Positions 48,241 through 59,866 of a DNA stretch of 64,000 nt are shown one piece after another. How positions within the stretch are numbered: the stretch's first letter is position 1; each line of letters opens with the position of its first letter. A program made the translations under genes and the position numbers. The notes under the pieces are model-generated. The model was not told the origin of the DNA and ran no database searches. It worked only from the letters and a program-made list of their open reading frames with translations. This stretch comes from Psococerastis gibbosa (lineage: Eukaryota; Arthropoda; Insecta; Psocodea; Psocidae), in assembly GCA_963971405.1 (NCBI GenBank), contig OZ020485.1, positions 15,190,001-15,254,000 of the forward strand. Direction: 5' to 3'.

Positions 48241-48426
48241 AAGACCGAGACCAATGTCCCAAAATGAGCAGTGGTCTGGGAAGAGAATCTACCAGTCCTT
48301 AGACCTAACTAAACCCTCATCGGGTTGTTAAGTATTTGTCGTGCATCTTCTTACGAGCCCGAAGGGGGAGCTGCTGCCCGCGGCAAACGCAAGAAGAATG
48401 AAATATGAATGAATGAAATATTACAG

Positions 48427-48612
48427 GTCAGGCAAGTCACATGTAATGCAATAGTAAGACTCAGGCTTTCGCCCGATAGGTTGTTGGTTCGAGTCCCACC
48501 CCTGCTAAATTACTTTGGAGGTGGCTTGTAGAGCAGGCGGCGACCTGAGCCACAACTAGGCGCTAAGCGTAGGAAAGCTCTTTTTATAACCCCTAAGCCC
48601 AAGTTTGGTTTG
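48427..48612 (+). mobile_element. tRNA-Glu-derived SINE (family 2)
   Basis: Forward copy with CAGGCTTTCGCCCGATAGGT, a clear B box GGTTCGAGTCC, and a body with GGCGGCGACCTGAGCC and TTTATAACCCCTAAGCCC. Confidence 0.75.
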
Positions 48613-49345
48613 GCGTTAAAACAAAAAGCCTTAATATATCAAACAATGTAAGTTTATGAACGTTTATACACATTCAGCTAAATAATGTAGTGTTCAAAAA
48701 GTTAGAAACTTTATCGAAAATATCTTTGCTACAGTATGCAAGAACTTGGTTACATAAGGGGGGGGGGGGGATTGGAGTTTGAGTTTGAAACATGTAACGT
48801 TTAAAACTTGACTGAAGTTGAAGGCATAAGGAGGATGAAAAAACTCATTTCCTTCACGTCAAAAACTTAAAGACCTTCAGCATGGCTTCCTACGTCGCTT
48901 TATGTTCAAATCGAAAAAATTCCAATTGCAGAGTTGATGCAGTACCATTGTCAGCGAATGAATTTTATATTGTTCCCCATTTCCAAATGATAAGAGGGCA
49001 ATTTTTTTTTATGCAGCTGTGAATATTTTAGCCACGTCATAATGTTGGATAGTACAGTAATATCATATCAACAATGGGAATTACTCGTAAGACGGCCACA
49101 GAAATATTTTTATGGTAAGAAGAACCCAACCGCTTTCCAGACAACGTTCCAGCGTGCAACCGTTCTCAAGATAGGAAGTTTTTATAGGTTAAGTTGTATC
49201 TTTGATTATTCTTTGTACGCTTGGAACAGAAGAGCATGGCAGGAAATAAACGCACTTTCATTCTCAAGTTGCTTGCTATTTGGTTATATTTTTTGTACAG
49301 GTGTAACTGGTTTGACACGGTACTTGTGCAAAAATAATGTTCTAA

Positions 49346-49740
49346 AGAGCAGATTCCACCGACCGGCTAGGGCTAAATACAAAAACGGTAACGTGGTAGC
49401 AGACATTCAAAACTTAGGCGGGGTTTCCACCGACCTCGCATTGCAGAATGCAAATGACATTGACGGAAATGTTTGTTTTACCCTATGCCATAGTTAAAAT
49501 TGATCAATGATCATAGAGTAAAATCACAAACAAACTTACTAAAATTAAAAAATGGCCTCATGGGATATGTTAATTACAAACATTTTAATAGATTTCTATA
49601 AAAAGAAAAACAAACATTTCCGTCAATGTAATTTGCATTCTGTAATGCGAGGTCGGTGGAGACACCGCCTAAGTCTTGAATGTCTGCTACCACGTCACCG
49701 TTTTTGTATTTAGCCCTAGCCGGTCGGTGGAATTGGCGCC
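49346..49740. mobile_element. Composite foldback MITE, copy 2
   Basis: Right end GGAATTGGCGCC, left end damaged (AGAGCAGATTCCACC). TAA both sides. Outer arm GACCGGCTAGGGCTA, core GTGGTAGCAGACATT, CAAAACTTA, then inner terminus GGCGGGGTTTCCACCGACC and inner arm TCGCATTGCAGAATGCAAAT, with the complement in mirror order. Confidence 0.9.
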
Positions 49741-49792
49741 TAAACTAAGGATTCTAGCAAAGTCACACTGGTAAGGGTTCTCTCTACTATAA

Positions 49793-50160
49793 GGTGCCCA
49801 TTCCACCGACCGGCTAGGGCTATTTACAAAAACAGTGACATGGTAGCAGACATTCAAGACTTAGGCGGGGTTTCCACCGACCTCGCATTGCAGAATTGAC
49901 GGAAATGTTTATTTTCCTCTATGCCATAGTTAAAATTGATCAATGATCATACAGTAAAAAAACAAACAAACTAAAATTAAAAAATGGCGTCATGGGATAT
50001 GTTAAGTACAAACATTTTAATAGATTTCTATAAAAAGAAAAATTCTAATTTCCGTCAATGTCATTTGCATTCTGTAATGCGAGGTCGGGAATGTCTTGAA
50101 TGTCTGCTACCACGTCACCGTTTTTGTAAATAGCCCTAGCCGGTCAATGGAATGGGCGCC
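49793..50160. mobile_element. Composite foldback MITE, copy 3
   Basis: GGTGCCCATTCCACCGACCG to GGAATGGGCGCC, TAA both sides, 52 bp from copy 2. Inner right terminus is shortened (GGTCGGGAATGTC), losing about 18 bp. Confidence 0.9.
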
Positions 50161-50163
50161 TAA

Positions 50164-51640
50164 GGGCTCTTAAAAATGTACTAAATTCTTTTAGGGGGCT
50201 GTACAACTAAAATAAGCCGACCCCAATATTAAAATAAACAATAACTAACACAGCTTAAATCATATCGGATCTCATTTGTAGAGATAATTACGCGACAAAA
50301 ACAAACCAATATTGTCAAGACAAGAAAAAACTGATAAATGCCCAAATTGCGTTGATTATCAAACTTAAACCCCTATTACTATACAGAGCAAATTGCACCC
50401 CAATGGAAATCTATGGGACTTTTCAAAGTCATCATCACGGCAAATGGCCATTAGGGTAAATAATGGATAAAAAACCGACTGCTGGCTTCATAGACATGGA
50501 ATGTCTAGAGTCCTAGTCCCTTGTTATTTTAATGGTTTTTTATGGACGTACGGAAGCTTGGAGTACCCCCTGCCAACGACCCCATCGGTTTTTCGGACAT
50601 TATTGATATTGTTTTAGCATGCATTTTTGGCCATTGGCAAACTGATTCACGTCCTCAATGTCAACCTACACCGACTGCTGGTGGCAATGGACTAGCTAAG
50701 ACATTCTTACTATTGACATTGGAACAGGGGGTAGCTCAACTTAACAAAGTTCAAGTCACAGTTTGAATAATGACTGATCGAAAAGTTTCATGATTATGTG
50801 CGGCATTGAACGTAATGGAATTAAATAGATACAGCCGAAACATCTCCAATGATCATGATGAAGGTTTACTTATATTTGACCCAAAACTACCCCCTCCAAA
50901 AAATGGGCTGGATCCGTCCCTGGCTCCCTGCAGACACAGAAGTAGAAAGCACGGAATCAGGTGTGTGAAAGAGGCTAACTAAAAAAAAGAAGCTTACTCG
51001 AACATGCTTTCCAGTTTATCAACATTAGTAGATGGAGAAAATGAGTAATTTCATGGTAAATAATTTTCCTATGGTTAAATTTCCGATATCTCGGGGGGGG
51101 GGGGGGGGTTGTGGGGTTGTCCACCTGACGACGTCACTGGAGGGGGGATAAATTTTAGGCAGGTGACAGGTCAGACCAACATATTACCACGCAGGACACG
51201 CAATGCATTTGAGCGCGAATTTTCTATCATTTTTCCAAAAAATAAATTTTTACACAAAACCAAATGGTTTTTTGGGAAAGCAACCTGTCCGATTTCTTTA
51301 CTCAATTTAACACCTAAAACATGCCAGAAGGTAGAAATCATCGATTGAAAGGTTTCGCAGAAAAATTATTTTTTAGTCATTTTTCATTCAAATTTAGTTA
51401 TTTTTATTTTTTTACCCCTGAAGCAAACTATCAAGGGGCCAGCGACCCCCCGCATTTTGTCAACAACATACTACTACTACTACTACAACATACTACAATA
51501 TATGTGAATTTAAAAGAAATCGTTGGAGCCGTTTTGAGCAATAATTTTTTTAGATGTTTTTTGAGAATAATACCCCCCAAATTGAGTTGGCCAAAAAAAA
51601 TTGTCCGAGGTATGATTCCTGTAAGCCTACATGCTAAACT
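50164..51640. other. No gene supported
   Basis: Contains a G tract (51093-51108). Open frames present are not convincing. Confidence 0.4.
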
Positions 51641-51680
51641 TCAACAAAATCGACCGAGTAGTTTGCCCGGAAATCGATGA

Positions 51681-51726
51681 ACAGACAGACAGACAGACAG
51701 ACAGACAGAGCGGCAGAGAGACAGAC
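51681..51726. repeat. (AGAC)n microsatellite
   Basis: About ten AGAC units, preceded by the repeat phrase CGACCGAGTAGTTTGCCC that suggests a dispersed element end. Confidence 0.9.
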
Positions 51727-51934
51727 ATTTCGTAAAAACCAAAAACTTATTTGGGTTCCTGGGAGGCTGGGACCTCACAACGTGTAAATCCGTTGAAATC
51801 TCGGAATCGAAAATTTCGACCATCACAAAGCTGTCCTTATACTACGTATAAATTGGAAAGCAATAATGTGATTAAACAGAGATGTGCACGGATAATGAAA
51901 CTTTTAGTTTACGTATCAATATGCTGTAACCTTG

Positions 51935-52095
51935 AGTTCTATATAGCAGAGATGGGGCATTCGCTTCCACCAAAAATAACTAGGGCAACCTGCTACGCCT
52001 TTTCAATGGCTGTTAGTAGGAGACATGACAGGTGACACATGTAATTAGAAAATATTTTTTGGTGGGGAGCGAAGTTCCTATCTCTTCAATATAGA
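51935..52095. mobile_element. MITE of the TAGGAGAGATGGG family, copy 2
   Basis: GAGTTCTATATAGCAGAGAT with CATTCGCTTCCACCAAAAA on the left; inverse of AGAGTTCTATATTGAAGAGA and the ACCAAAAAAT end on the right. Arms about 45 bp. Confidence 0.7.
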
Positions 52096-52529
52096 ACTCT
52101 ACTGTAACAGCGGTAATCGGTAACCATTAGCAACCAACATTCTTGTTGCTCATTACTACAAGCTGGTATTTGGCAACCAAGTCCTTCGAAAGCACCCTAA
52201 GCATTCTACTACCATGGTTCAGTTTGACTCAGCACTTGGTTACCCGAATTAACATTTCTTTTTGCAGCAAGTTCGCAGCTTGCCTTCGGCGAATCGTCAG
52301 CATCATCATCACTCTGGAAAGTTGCCAGGTCACCGAGTCCTCCACTCATTTGCAGACGCTCTCCCCCCTCTGCCCAAAATTGGCGATGTGCCTGTTCCAC
52401 AAGGTTCACACTCTCCCCCCGTTATTCTCACCCTTCGACATTTACACCGTCCAAACCATCGTAACTCAACTTATTTCACACGCTAAAGACACCACTGCCA
52501 CACTTGTAAGACTCCACAGACTCAATAGA

Positions 52530-52650
52530 AGCCGAGTTCCTGCTGGCGGTTACGAATTGGAAACTGACATGCTTCGGCTATGTGACGAGGAACGAAAAAT
52601 ATCGCCTTCCGGATAGTATAATCCAAGGGAAGATGGAAGGACTGAGGATG
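52530..52650 (+). mobile_element. LINE RT tail fragment
   Basis: Frame reads KLTCFGYVTRNEKYRLPDSI, IQGKMEGLRM, like the WFGHVTRxDKYSLxxxIMxGxMEGxR signature after the RT domain of RTE-like LINEs. Only this piece is recognisable. Confidence 0.65.
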
Positions 52651-52659
52651 GCTATTCAG

Positions 52660-53960
52660 CCATCGGAAGCCGAGCCTCCGAGCCTATAGTAGTGATGTGT
52701 TGGAACTGGGGGCAGTTTGTCAAGTGGTCCCCGTCCATCCTCGCTGTCTGGCAGAGGTCTGAGCAAGGGAGCATGGGGGTAATCCAGGCCCGTTACGGTA
52801 GGGAAAAGAGCTGCAGAAGCATGCCGTTCCATATTTCTGGGTATTTTGCCGCCTGTTGTGAGCGCTGCCCACTTTTCCGCGCGTTTTTTTCCTTCTATGT
52901 ACTACAATGTATGTATCAGCCACTTCTGTACCATAGTTCATAAAGTAAATTTGGAGAGATATATGGGTTGGCGGTGAAGCAGCAGCAAGGAGGGATCTAA
53001 GAAGAAGTTGAACTTGTAATCCTACTGTGGGGCGGAAAGTTTGGGGTAAAGTCGCACAACTTGTGGAAACACTTAGCTACCCCCAGGGGTAACAGGGCAA
53101 ACTTAGTTCCAAGTCAAATGCGAAGCTTTGCGCACGATTTGGGCTTCCATTTGTGTACCTATGTCATGTTTATAGCACTGATTTGAGATTTCAGCAGCTC
53201 TGCCTCAGAGCCGGACCTGATCAGACCGGACTTAAGTCTGGACAATTTTAGGCTCCCCCTCCCCTCAAAAATTCTCATAGAACATGTCGTAGGCCAGGAC
53301 ACGTTAAGTAAGTATTCCTCAAAATAAGTTATGGATCAATTAACAAGACAGTTGGTCGACTTGGACACTTGGCATGGTCAAAAATATCGGCTAATGCACA
53401 AATTATTCTTAGAGTTAAAAGGCGCATCTTACAATCCGCTTTTTACCACTATAATTTACAGTGACAATTAGAGTCATACGTTAAGTAGCAAATTTCCAGG
53501 TCGCCTCTTTTCTTTTTAATTTTTTGAGAGGATATGAACGCGACGTTGGCAAGTCCCGTAAATTTTTCAAGTCATAAATTTTGATTACTTGCAAGAAGGC
53601 AAAGCCGGGGATTAATACTCTTAAAAGATGAATTTACCTCCTTCCAGTCTCTTTCTCGTTTTTTTCTTTCTTGAAATTTCCGATGATGCCGAGAGTTAAA
53701 AAAATGGTTCAGGGTCGGAGTCAAGCAGATTCCTTTCGTCGGGTTGAAGAGGGGAGTTGAGATGTCGATAGTTTATGCATCTCACTAATTGCTTCACAAG
53801 CAGCCCTATTATTGGGATTAACACCGCGGTTTATTTTTTATTGCCTCATTGGTAAGGTGTCACGTGGTCGGACTGCTAGTTGCCGCAAGTCAAGAATACC
53901 GATAGGAAGCTATAGCAAATTTAGGATGTTGTGGTCAGCGTTTTTACCCTGCCGGTGAAC
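52660..53960. other. No gene supported
   Basis: Possible LINE 3' sequence to about 52800; nothing else assigned. Confidence 0.4.
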
Positions 53961-53974
53961 GTAAGGTATCCATT

Positions 53975-54085
53975 AGGGTTGGGTGTCCCCAGGGCCGGCG
54001 AAAAAATTACATTTATGTCTAGTTTCGAACCTCAACCCTCCGTTTCATAGTCCAGTTCTCTACCAACTGGACTATTCCGGCCCCA
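53975..54085 (-). mobile_element. tRNA-like SINE head (family 3), reverse copy
   Basis: Reverse complement starts TGGGGCCGGAATAGTCCAGT, then TGGTAGAGAACTGGACTATG, and ends with GAGGTTCGAA (B box). tRNA fold not complete, so a SINE or tRNA relic rather than a tRNA gene. Confidence 0.55.
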
Positions 54086-54149
54086 GGCTATTTCGACAAT
54101 GCGTCCAATGCGTGTGGTTATTGGTCACGCGAAGTCGGCAAGAATATAT

Positions 54150-55320
54150 AGTACATACTTGTATATATTTTTCCAAGCACAGGGGTGTAAAATACAAGAA
54201 GCCCACCACCCTATAAATTCCATCAAAATGCCAAGGCCGCTATAAATCTTTAGGCAAATTCTGCAAAATGCCAAGCCCTATATATCTCTCGCATTTTGAA
54301 TAGAGCATTGTGAGCGCGCAATAATTCGCTTGTCCTCAGCACAATGACTGATAATATTGAAAACGGCTGTAAATTATTACGACTAAAATAGTGCTTAGAA
54401 CTCGAGATAGTTCATATAAATCAATTTTTTTTTAAAACAGAACCCCATGCTGCGGATTTTTTATGTGACGTCCCAACAGTGATTTTATGGTTGTATATTT
54501 TTTAGGAAAAGGTTTTGAAATTGTTGCGCCTTTTCTTAAAATATATTGTATGCTCGCAAGTGCTTTAGAGCTCTCGTAATGGTTGTAGAGCTGTGAATTA
54601 TGAATAGAGGGAGATTTTGAGATTTCCTAAACAATGGGTTGAGATGGACTCTCTAGTATGCAATGCGTCTATCCCCTTTCCTCTCCAACGTTAACCCCCC
54701 CCCCCCCATCCCTAGTCTATTATTACTTCAACCACCATTCCAGTTAGGCTTAACCACAATTCTGACGCCTTCCTAGCCGCCTATCCTATAGGTAGCACAA
54801 TTGAGCCGTTAATAGAGTTTTACAGTTCCATTTCTTCAAAGAAGCTGAGCTTCTGAATAATGCCATATGGTCTCAGAGGCGATGACGCGAAAATCTGTAC
54901 CTCCTCGTGGTGCAGATGAAACCGCGTAATGGCGCGTGGACAGATAGGGGACCTAGTTTGAGCCGGGATAAGCTGAAATTGAAAAACAGGATAAATATTA
55001 TAATAATAATAAATAAATAATGTATATTTCGCACAATACAATTGATTACATAAATAAATACATACAATGGTATCGGCAGAAAACGTCATAATACAATACA
55101 AAAACAAAACGCAAAACTCCAAATAGCCTACCCTCCTAAACAATCATAATAGATTTTAGACCTCCATTTACTTTTCTTTTTCTGTACAGGGCACTCTTTT
55201 TGTTGGGAAACTGGTCCCGAAGGTGGAGGAACTAAATGAAGAGTCAACGGCATAAGGATGAGAAGGCAACGGGAAACCATTGCATTACAATTCCCTAGTA
55301 TAGTCATCATGACTACAATT
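54150..55320. other. No gene supported
   Basis: C tract at 54695-54708; no exon with supported splice sites. Confidence 0.4.
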
Positions 55321-55323
55321 GCC

Positions 55324-55410
55324 ATAACTGAAATTAGAGGATATGGAAAAAACGCCAAGCTTGGCGGGCCAAGCCCAGTTTTTTCCATATCCTCTAATTT
55401 CGGTTATAAC
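55324..55410. repeat. Hairpin with 30-bp arms
   Basis: TTAGAGGATATGGAAAAAAC and GTTTTTTCCATATCCTCTAA, flanked further by AACTGAAA/TTTCGGTT. Loop about 24 bp containing AAGCTTGGCGGGCCAAGC. A related string (AAATCCTCTAATTTCGG) appears at 61477. Confidence 0.8.
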
Positions 55411-55548
55411 GAGGAGGTTACCTCTTCAACCAAAGTTAATTTAATGTCAGTGTTATATATACCATATAATACTGCAATGTATACAATTGCCATGATGAAC
55501 GCCAGTCTTATATAGAAGAGGAATTAGTTAAGGAAGAAGAAGATGCCT

Positions 55549-56217
55549 TATATAGGAGAGATGGGACATTTGCTCTCACCAAGGATTTGTGCCCTCTCTT
55601 GTTCAGCCAATCGGAGCACGCTTCCAAACAAGGGCGTCATTTGAGGTCTCAGTGGGAGAGGGGGGGGGGGAGTCAATATCCCCACCTGCAATTTAAAAAA
55701 AAAAATACCACATTGACCCTGACTAACGAGGAAATCGTTACAGCCTTGTTAAAAAATGTACCAGATTGTCATAAAAAAAATGTAATTCCCTCACAACCAT
55801 GAGAGGTGCTGAGGTCCACACTCTTAATTTGCGAACTTGACCCAATAGTCCTTCTGTCAAAGTCAAAACACCAACCAATCCCAGGCCTGCATTGAAGAAA
55901 CGTATACTATACAAACCCTCAGCTCCATTCAGCAGTCAGGCTCTGTACAATTATTTACTGACTATGGTAAGTCTCTTGGAACCTATCTTGTAGACGCCGA
56001 TGGAAATGTACTTTTGGACGCATAGTATACCCAGATTTCTTCTATGCTCTTGGTTATTGTCATAAAAGATATAAAAGTGACGCCCCTGCTTCCAAAAAAC
56101 AACAACAGGCGTACACTGATTGGTCAAAAGAAGTGTCAATTGGCCAAAGCTCTGATTGGTTGAAGAAAACGAGGTAAGTGGCACCAGAAATTCCAAAAAT
56201 TCTCATCTCTCCTATAT
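55549..56217. mobile_element. Foldback element of the TAGGAGAGATGGG family carrying an ABAT fragment
   Basis: Left TATATAGGAGAGATGGGACA and right inverse AATATAGGAGAGATGAGAAT. Imperfect inner repeats continue (CAGCCAATCGGAGC/CAACCAATCAGAGC, and GGGCGTCA on both arms). The middle contains a 41-codon stretch of a host gene (next entry). Bounds approximate; no transposase. Confidence 0.65.
55885..56075 (+). pseudogene. ABAT: 4-aminobutyrate aminotransferase (ABAT) exon fragment
   Basis: After a CCCAG acceptor the frame reads SSIQQSGSVQLFTDYGKSL, GTYLVDADGNVLLDA, matching ABAT (human ..[20 protein letters not shown]). A TAG follows, then YTQISS still in register with human LYSQISS, then a one-base shift into LGYCHK (human IGYSHP). 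ABAT is the mitochondrial PLP enzyme that degrades GABA. Only this N-terminal part is present, before the PLP-binding region. A donor-like GTACTT after DGN would give exactly 41 codons, but the stop and the frameshift argue for a pseudogene. Confidence 0.75.
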
Positions 56218-56219
56218 TA

Positions 56220-57470
56220 ACAATGTTGTCTAGAAAGACTACAAGACAACAAAGCGTATGGGGCGCAATCGTGTTATTCGAGATACCACACTTCACTATA
56301 TTAGCATAGAAAACTAAAAATTACAAGAACTTTGTATTATTACAATAGTACCATTAAACAAAGGCAAAGAGCACAACTGAACAAAAAGCAGTCCATAAAA
56401 ACTACAAGACAACGGAGCTAGCGCATGGGGCGAACTTGTGATGTTGGAAACTTTTTAAAACTCATTGGGAGCTCAGCATGGAGGATGAAAAAGCTGTAAT
56501 GTCATTTGCTTCTTTCCCACGATCTCAAGATTTTCTTGAATTCGTCTCAGATTTTCATTTAGCAGCGGAGCGGTAATGCGGGATGAAAACTATGCTAACG
56601 AACTCAAGGCAAATTTGTTGAGGTTTTATTGAAACCACCTCAGCATCGAGATTTTTTTTTTCTACGCCTCCAAAATTATTTTCAGAAGGAGAAAATCTAG
56701 CAATAAAGTTACATATCTACGTGATTTTGTCCTAATATTTTTTACTTACTTCTGCTTTCATAATGCCGTGTCTTTAACGTTTTTTATCATGCAATTTCTG
56801 ACTAATGCAATTTTTCGATCAGCATATTTCAAGTAAATCGGACTTTTTGTGCCAAGTCGAATTTCACATTAATTATTCATTGCAGAGCTATCAAAAATAT
56901 CATAAGTTTTGCAAGAAACATTTCAACTTCTATTTAATGTGTCTGTTTCTATTTCGTCACTGATTGTCAAAATCGATTGGTACAAAAAACGATTTGCGTA
57001 TATTGCGTATATGGAAATAGTTTGTTCAAAACTGTTGTGTTAGTGACGTGTCCAGATCAAGTACTAAAATGTAGAGAAGTATTTCTTCTAATGGCTATTT
57101 TTATAGCTCCACAAAAAAAAAGTAGGGAGGATGTCCAATTTGCTACTAATAACTATTGTATTTCCCGCGCAACTCCAAATTCTCCACTTTCCCTCGCTCA
57201 TTCATTTAACCAACAGCATAAAGATTTTCATTTTTTTTACCAGATTTACTTTAAGGAGAAAAAAAGCTGCAGGCTACAAGTCTACGTGCTTTTTCGTCCT
57301 GTAATTTTTAATACCACAGCCCATGAGCTCAGCAGGTTTAATACCATATTTAACTGGTTTAAAATATTCTCTAGAAAAGTTATTCTTTTACGGTGATGCT
57401 ATATGCCAGCTGGGTTGACCAGGCTCCGACCCTGGCCAACAATTCTTTCAGCCCCCCCCCCTCCATTTCA
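56220..57470. other. No gene supported
   Basis: AT-rich; open frame 56977-57396 has no recognised domain. Confidence 0.4.
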
Positions 57471-57479
57471 TTTCAACAT

Positions 57480-57668
57480 CACATTTATATGCGTACATAC
57501 GCACGTGATCAGGATAAAGACCTGTTCTATACACAGCTATTGAGCATTCTGGAAGAAGTACCAGGGCACGATGTAAAAGTTGTGTTAGGAGAACTTAATT
57601 CAAAGATTGGGAAGGAGGAAAACCAAATGTTCCGAAAGGAAATTGTAAGAAATACGACCAAAGTATAA
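57480..57668 (+). mobile_element. LINE endonuclease fragment (RTE-like)
   Basis: Reads YARDQDKDLFYTQLLSILEE, VPGHDVKVVLGELNSKIGKE, like the Y...F[YF]..L...L...P.HD...GDxNAKxG motif of the AP-endonuclease domain (here GELNSKIG). Preceded by a C tract. Confidence 0.6.
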
Positions 57669-58559
57669 GGTGTAGCAAACCCTCTAGGTATACTTTAATT
57701 AACTTGTCAAGAGCTATTTTTTTTATTTCCACTGGCACCCCCCCCCCCTTACGAACCTTGGCGCCCTGGGCAAACGCCCAGTCTGCCGATTTATAGGGCT
57801 TTATAGGGTTGAGCAATACCTACGTTCAACTTGCTCTTTAGCAACAAGTAATTCTGCAAACCTAAGAACATTAATAAAGAACTTGACAACTGCCATTAAA
57901 ATTTTTAGCGATATAATAACTTAACTGTGTATCACAGCATAATTATATATAAACGAGAGTTTCAACTCACGTAATCAGAAGCTTTAGCCACATCGGGAAA
58001 CACATGAAACATGAAATGTATCGAAGCCTGCCAGGGTCGTATAAGTTAACGATATCTGTATAAACTTTATGGGGGGGGGGGCATTAAAGTCTTGATTCAA
58101 TGTCGGCCACTGAGTCTTATCGGAAGAACTTCAGCATAGCATATTTTCTCAACAGAGTTATGGCTGCTTACAAAGCTGCATGTAAAAATTTCATTGCAAT
58201 TCATTATCAATTCTCTTATTGTCAACGTTGGAAGCCCGATTTTACGGCGGATTGTCCATTCAATACCTAGAGTAACGTATTTCTGAAGAAAAACTTCATA
58301 TATTGACGGGGGTATTAGGATTATTTGTGTCACGAAAAAGCGTTACGGCCGCGTGGAGGTTGAACCTGTATCTGCTCTGTTGGTATTCTACACGGTGTGT
58401 AAGTACGTATGTACTTATTGTCAGCATAATTTTGTTTAAATATTTATATTTTGAAATATTTGCTTTTAAATACATTAACATTTTTTTGTTTTTGGTTTCA
58501 GATTGAATTCAGTTTCTTTGTTAGATAAAATAGATAGACTCGAAAGAGACCCGCGCCTT

Positions 58560-58625
58560 AAAAAATAAAATAAAAAAATAAAAATAAAAAAAAATAAAAA
58601 AAATATATATTTAAATAAAAAATGC
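58560..58625. repeat. A-rich (AAAAT)n low-complexity tract
   Basis: Irregular AAAAT/AAATA units. Confidence 0.8.
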
Positions 58626-58703
58626 ATTCAATGTACCTAACCCAACTAAATCATTATTTGCAGTAAACCTGCGAAAAAAAATATAAGTGTGCTGAGAGAC
58701 ATG

Positions 58704-58985
58704 GTTGAAGTGAAACTTCAACGGACAAGTGGAAAACTAGTTGTAACGGACTAGTGGAAAAGCGAATGGCAACGGACAAGTGGAAAAACGAATCGCAAAC
58801 GACAAGTGGCAAAACCAATCGCAACACCATTTCAACTTGAATATTAGGGACAGATTGTTAATGTAATGGCGCAATTTGAAAACCTGCACATAAAAACTTC
58901 AAGTTAAATTTTATTGCGATTCGTTTTGCCACTAGTCCTTGGCTAGTCACTTTTCCACTTGTTCGTTGAAAATTCACTTGAACTA
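58704..58985. mobile_element. Inverted-repeat MITE with internal 27-28 bp tandem units
   Basis: Left AAACTTCAACGGACAAGTGG and right inverse TTTTCAACGAACAAGTGG. The left arm has about four degenerate units of ACGGACAAGTGGAAAAnCGA(A)T(C)GCA; the right arm has about two. Centre AT-rich. Confidence 0.7.
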
Positions 58986-59866
58986 TGGGTCCCAACACTT
59001 GCTTTTAAGCAATAATTGAATAATTAAATTGGTGATAGGCCTATGTTCCTTCTACTTTGATTGCCAGTTTAAGAGGAAATTCTGGCTCAAGTGCAGAACA
59101 AAATGACGGAAACAACAACAACCGAAGTTCCTGCGAATAAAAATTTGCGAGCGGTCAACTAAAATTGGCATATGCTATACAGTCAACAATTTTATTCAAC
59201 TCATGTTTGTCTTTGCAGTGGTTTGCACTACACTGATACGGGATCATATACATTTAATGATACTTTATATGCAAACTAAACGAATGTAACCAGTGAGGCA
59301 GCCAAGTGGACTACTAATATCTATTCATACCTCACTTTACATAGCAAAACCCGGGGAAAGATGAGTAAAATGGAAATTGGAAAATGTAAAAAATGCAAAA
59401 GAGAGCTGAGCGCCCTCCCGCTCCCGCCCAGCAAATTTAATCCCTTCATTAAAACCTTCATCTTGTGTTAAACCAGTTACCATCAACCCTCATGCAACGT
59501 ATTTCGGAATTTTCCGGGAACAAGCTCTAACGGTTTCGCTCTTGGCTATAAAAATAAATAAAAATTGAGATGAAAATACATATGATATGATATGTCACAA
59601 TCAACGAGGAAAGGTACGAGTGAAACCATGTTTTCCCATTTATTTATTAATTAGGATAGGTGTTGTAATAGCTCCTTAGTAAATAGTTGTCTTAGCGTTA
59701 AATTTTGGATGCCTCGAGTTTCTCTATCACAAAGCACTAAATTGATCGATAGGACGATTACATAGTCAAGAATGGGCAGACCAATATAAAGTAATAGTGG
59801 CTACGCTATGTAGGTATTGGGTCATGAATTATCCATAATTTCTGTAAAAAAAACATCGATAATATT

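Noticed and set aside
48427-48500. tRNA gene
   Set aside because: Good B box but no complete cloverleaf or acceptor stem; the copies elsewhere show it is a SINE head.
49042-49497. 151-codon ORF
   Set aside because: The C-terminal half is MITE sequence and the N-terminal half has no recognisable domain or splice sites.
52143-52616. 157-codon ORF
   Set aside because: Overlaps a LINE RT tail in another frame and the MITE flank; no own signature.
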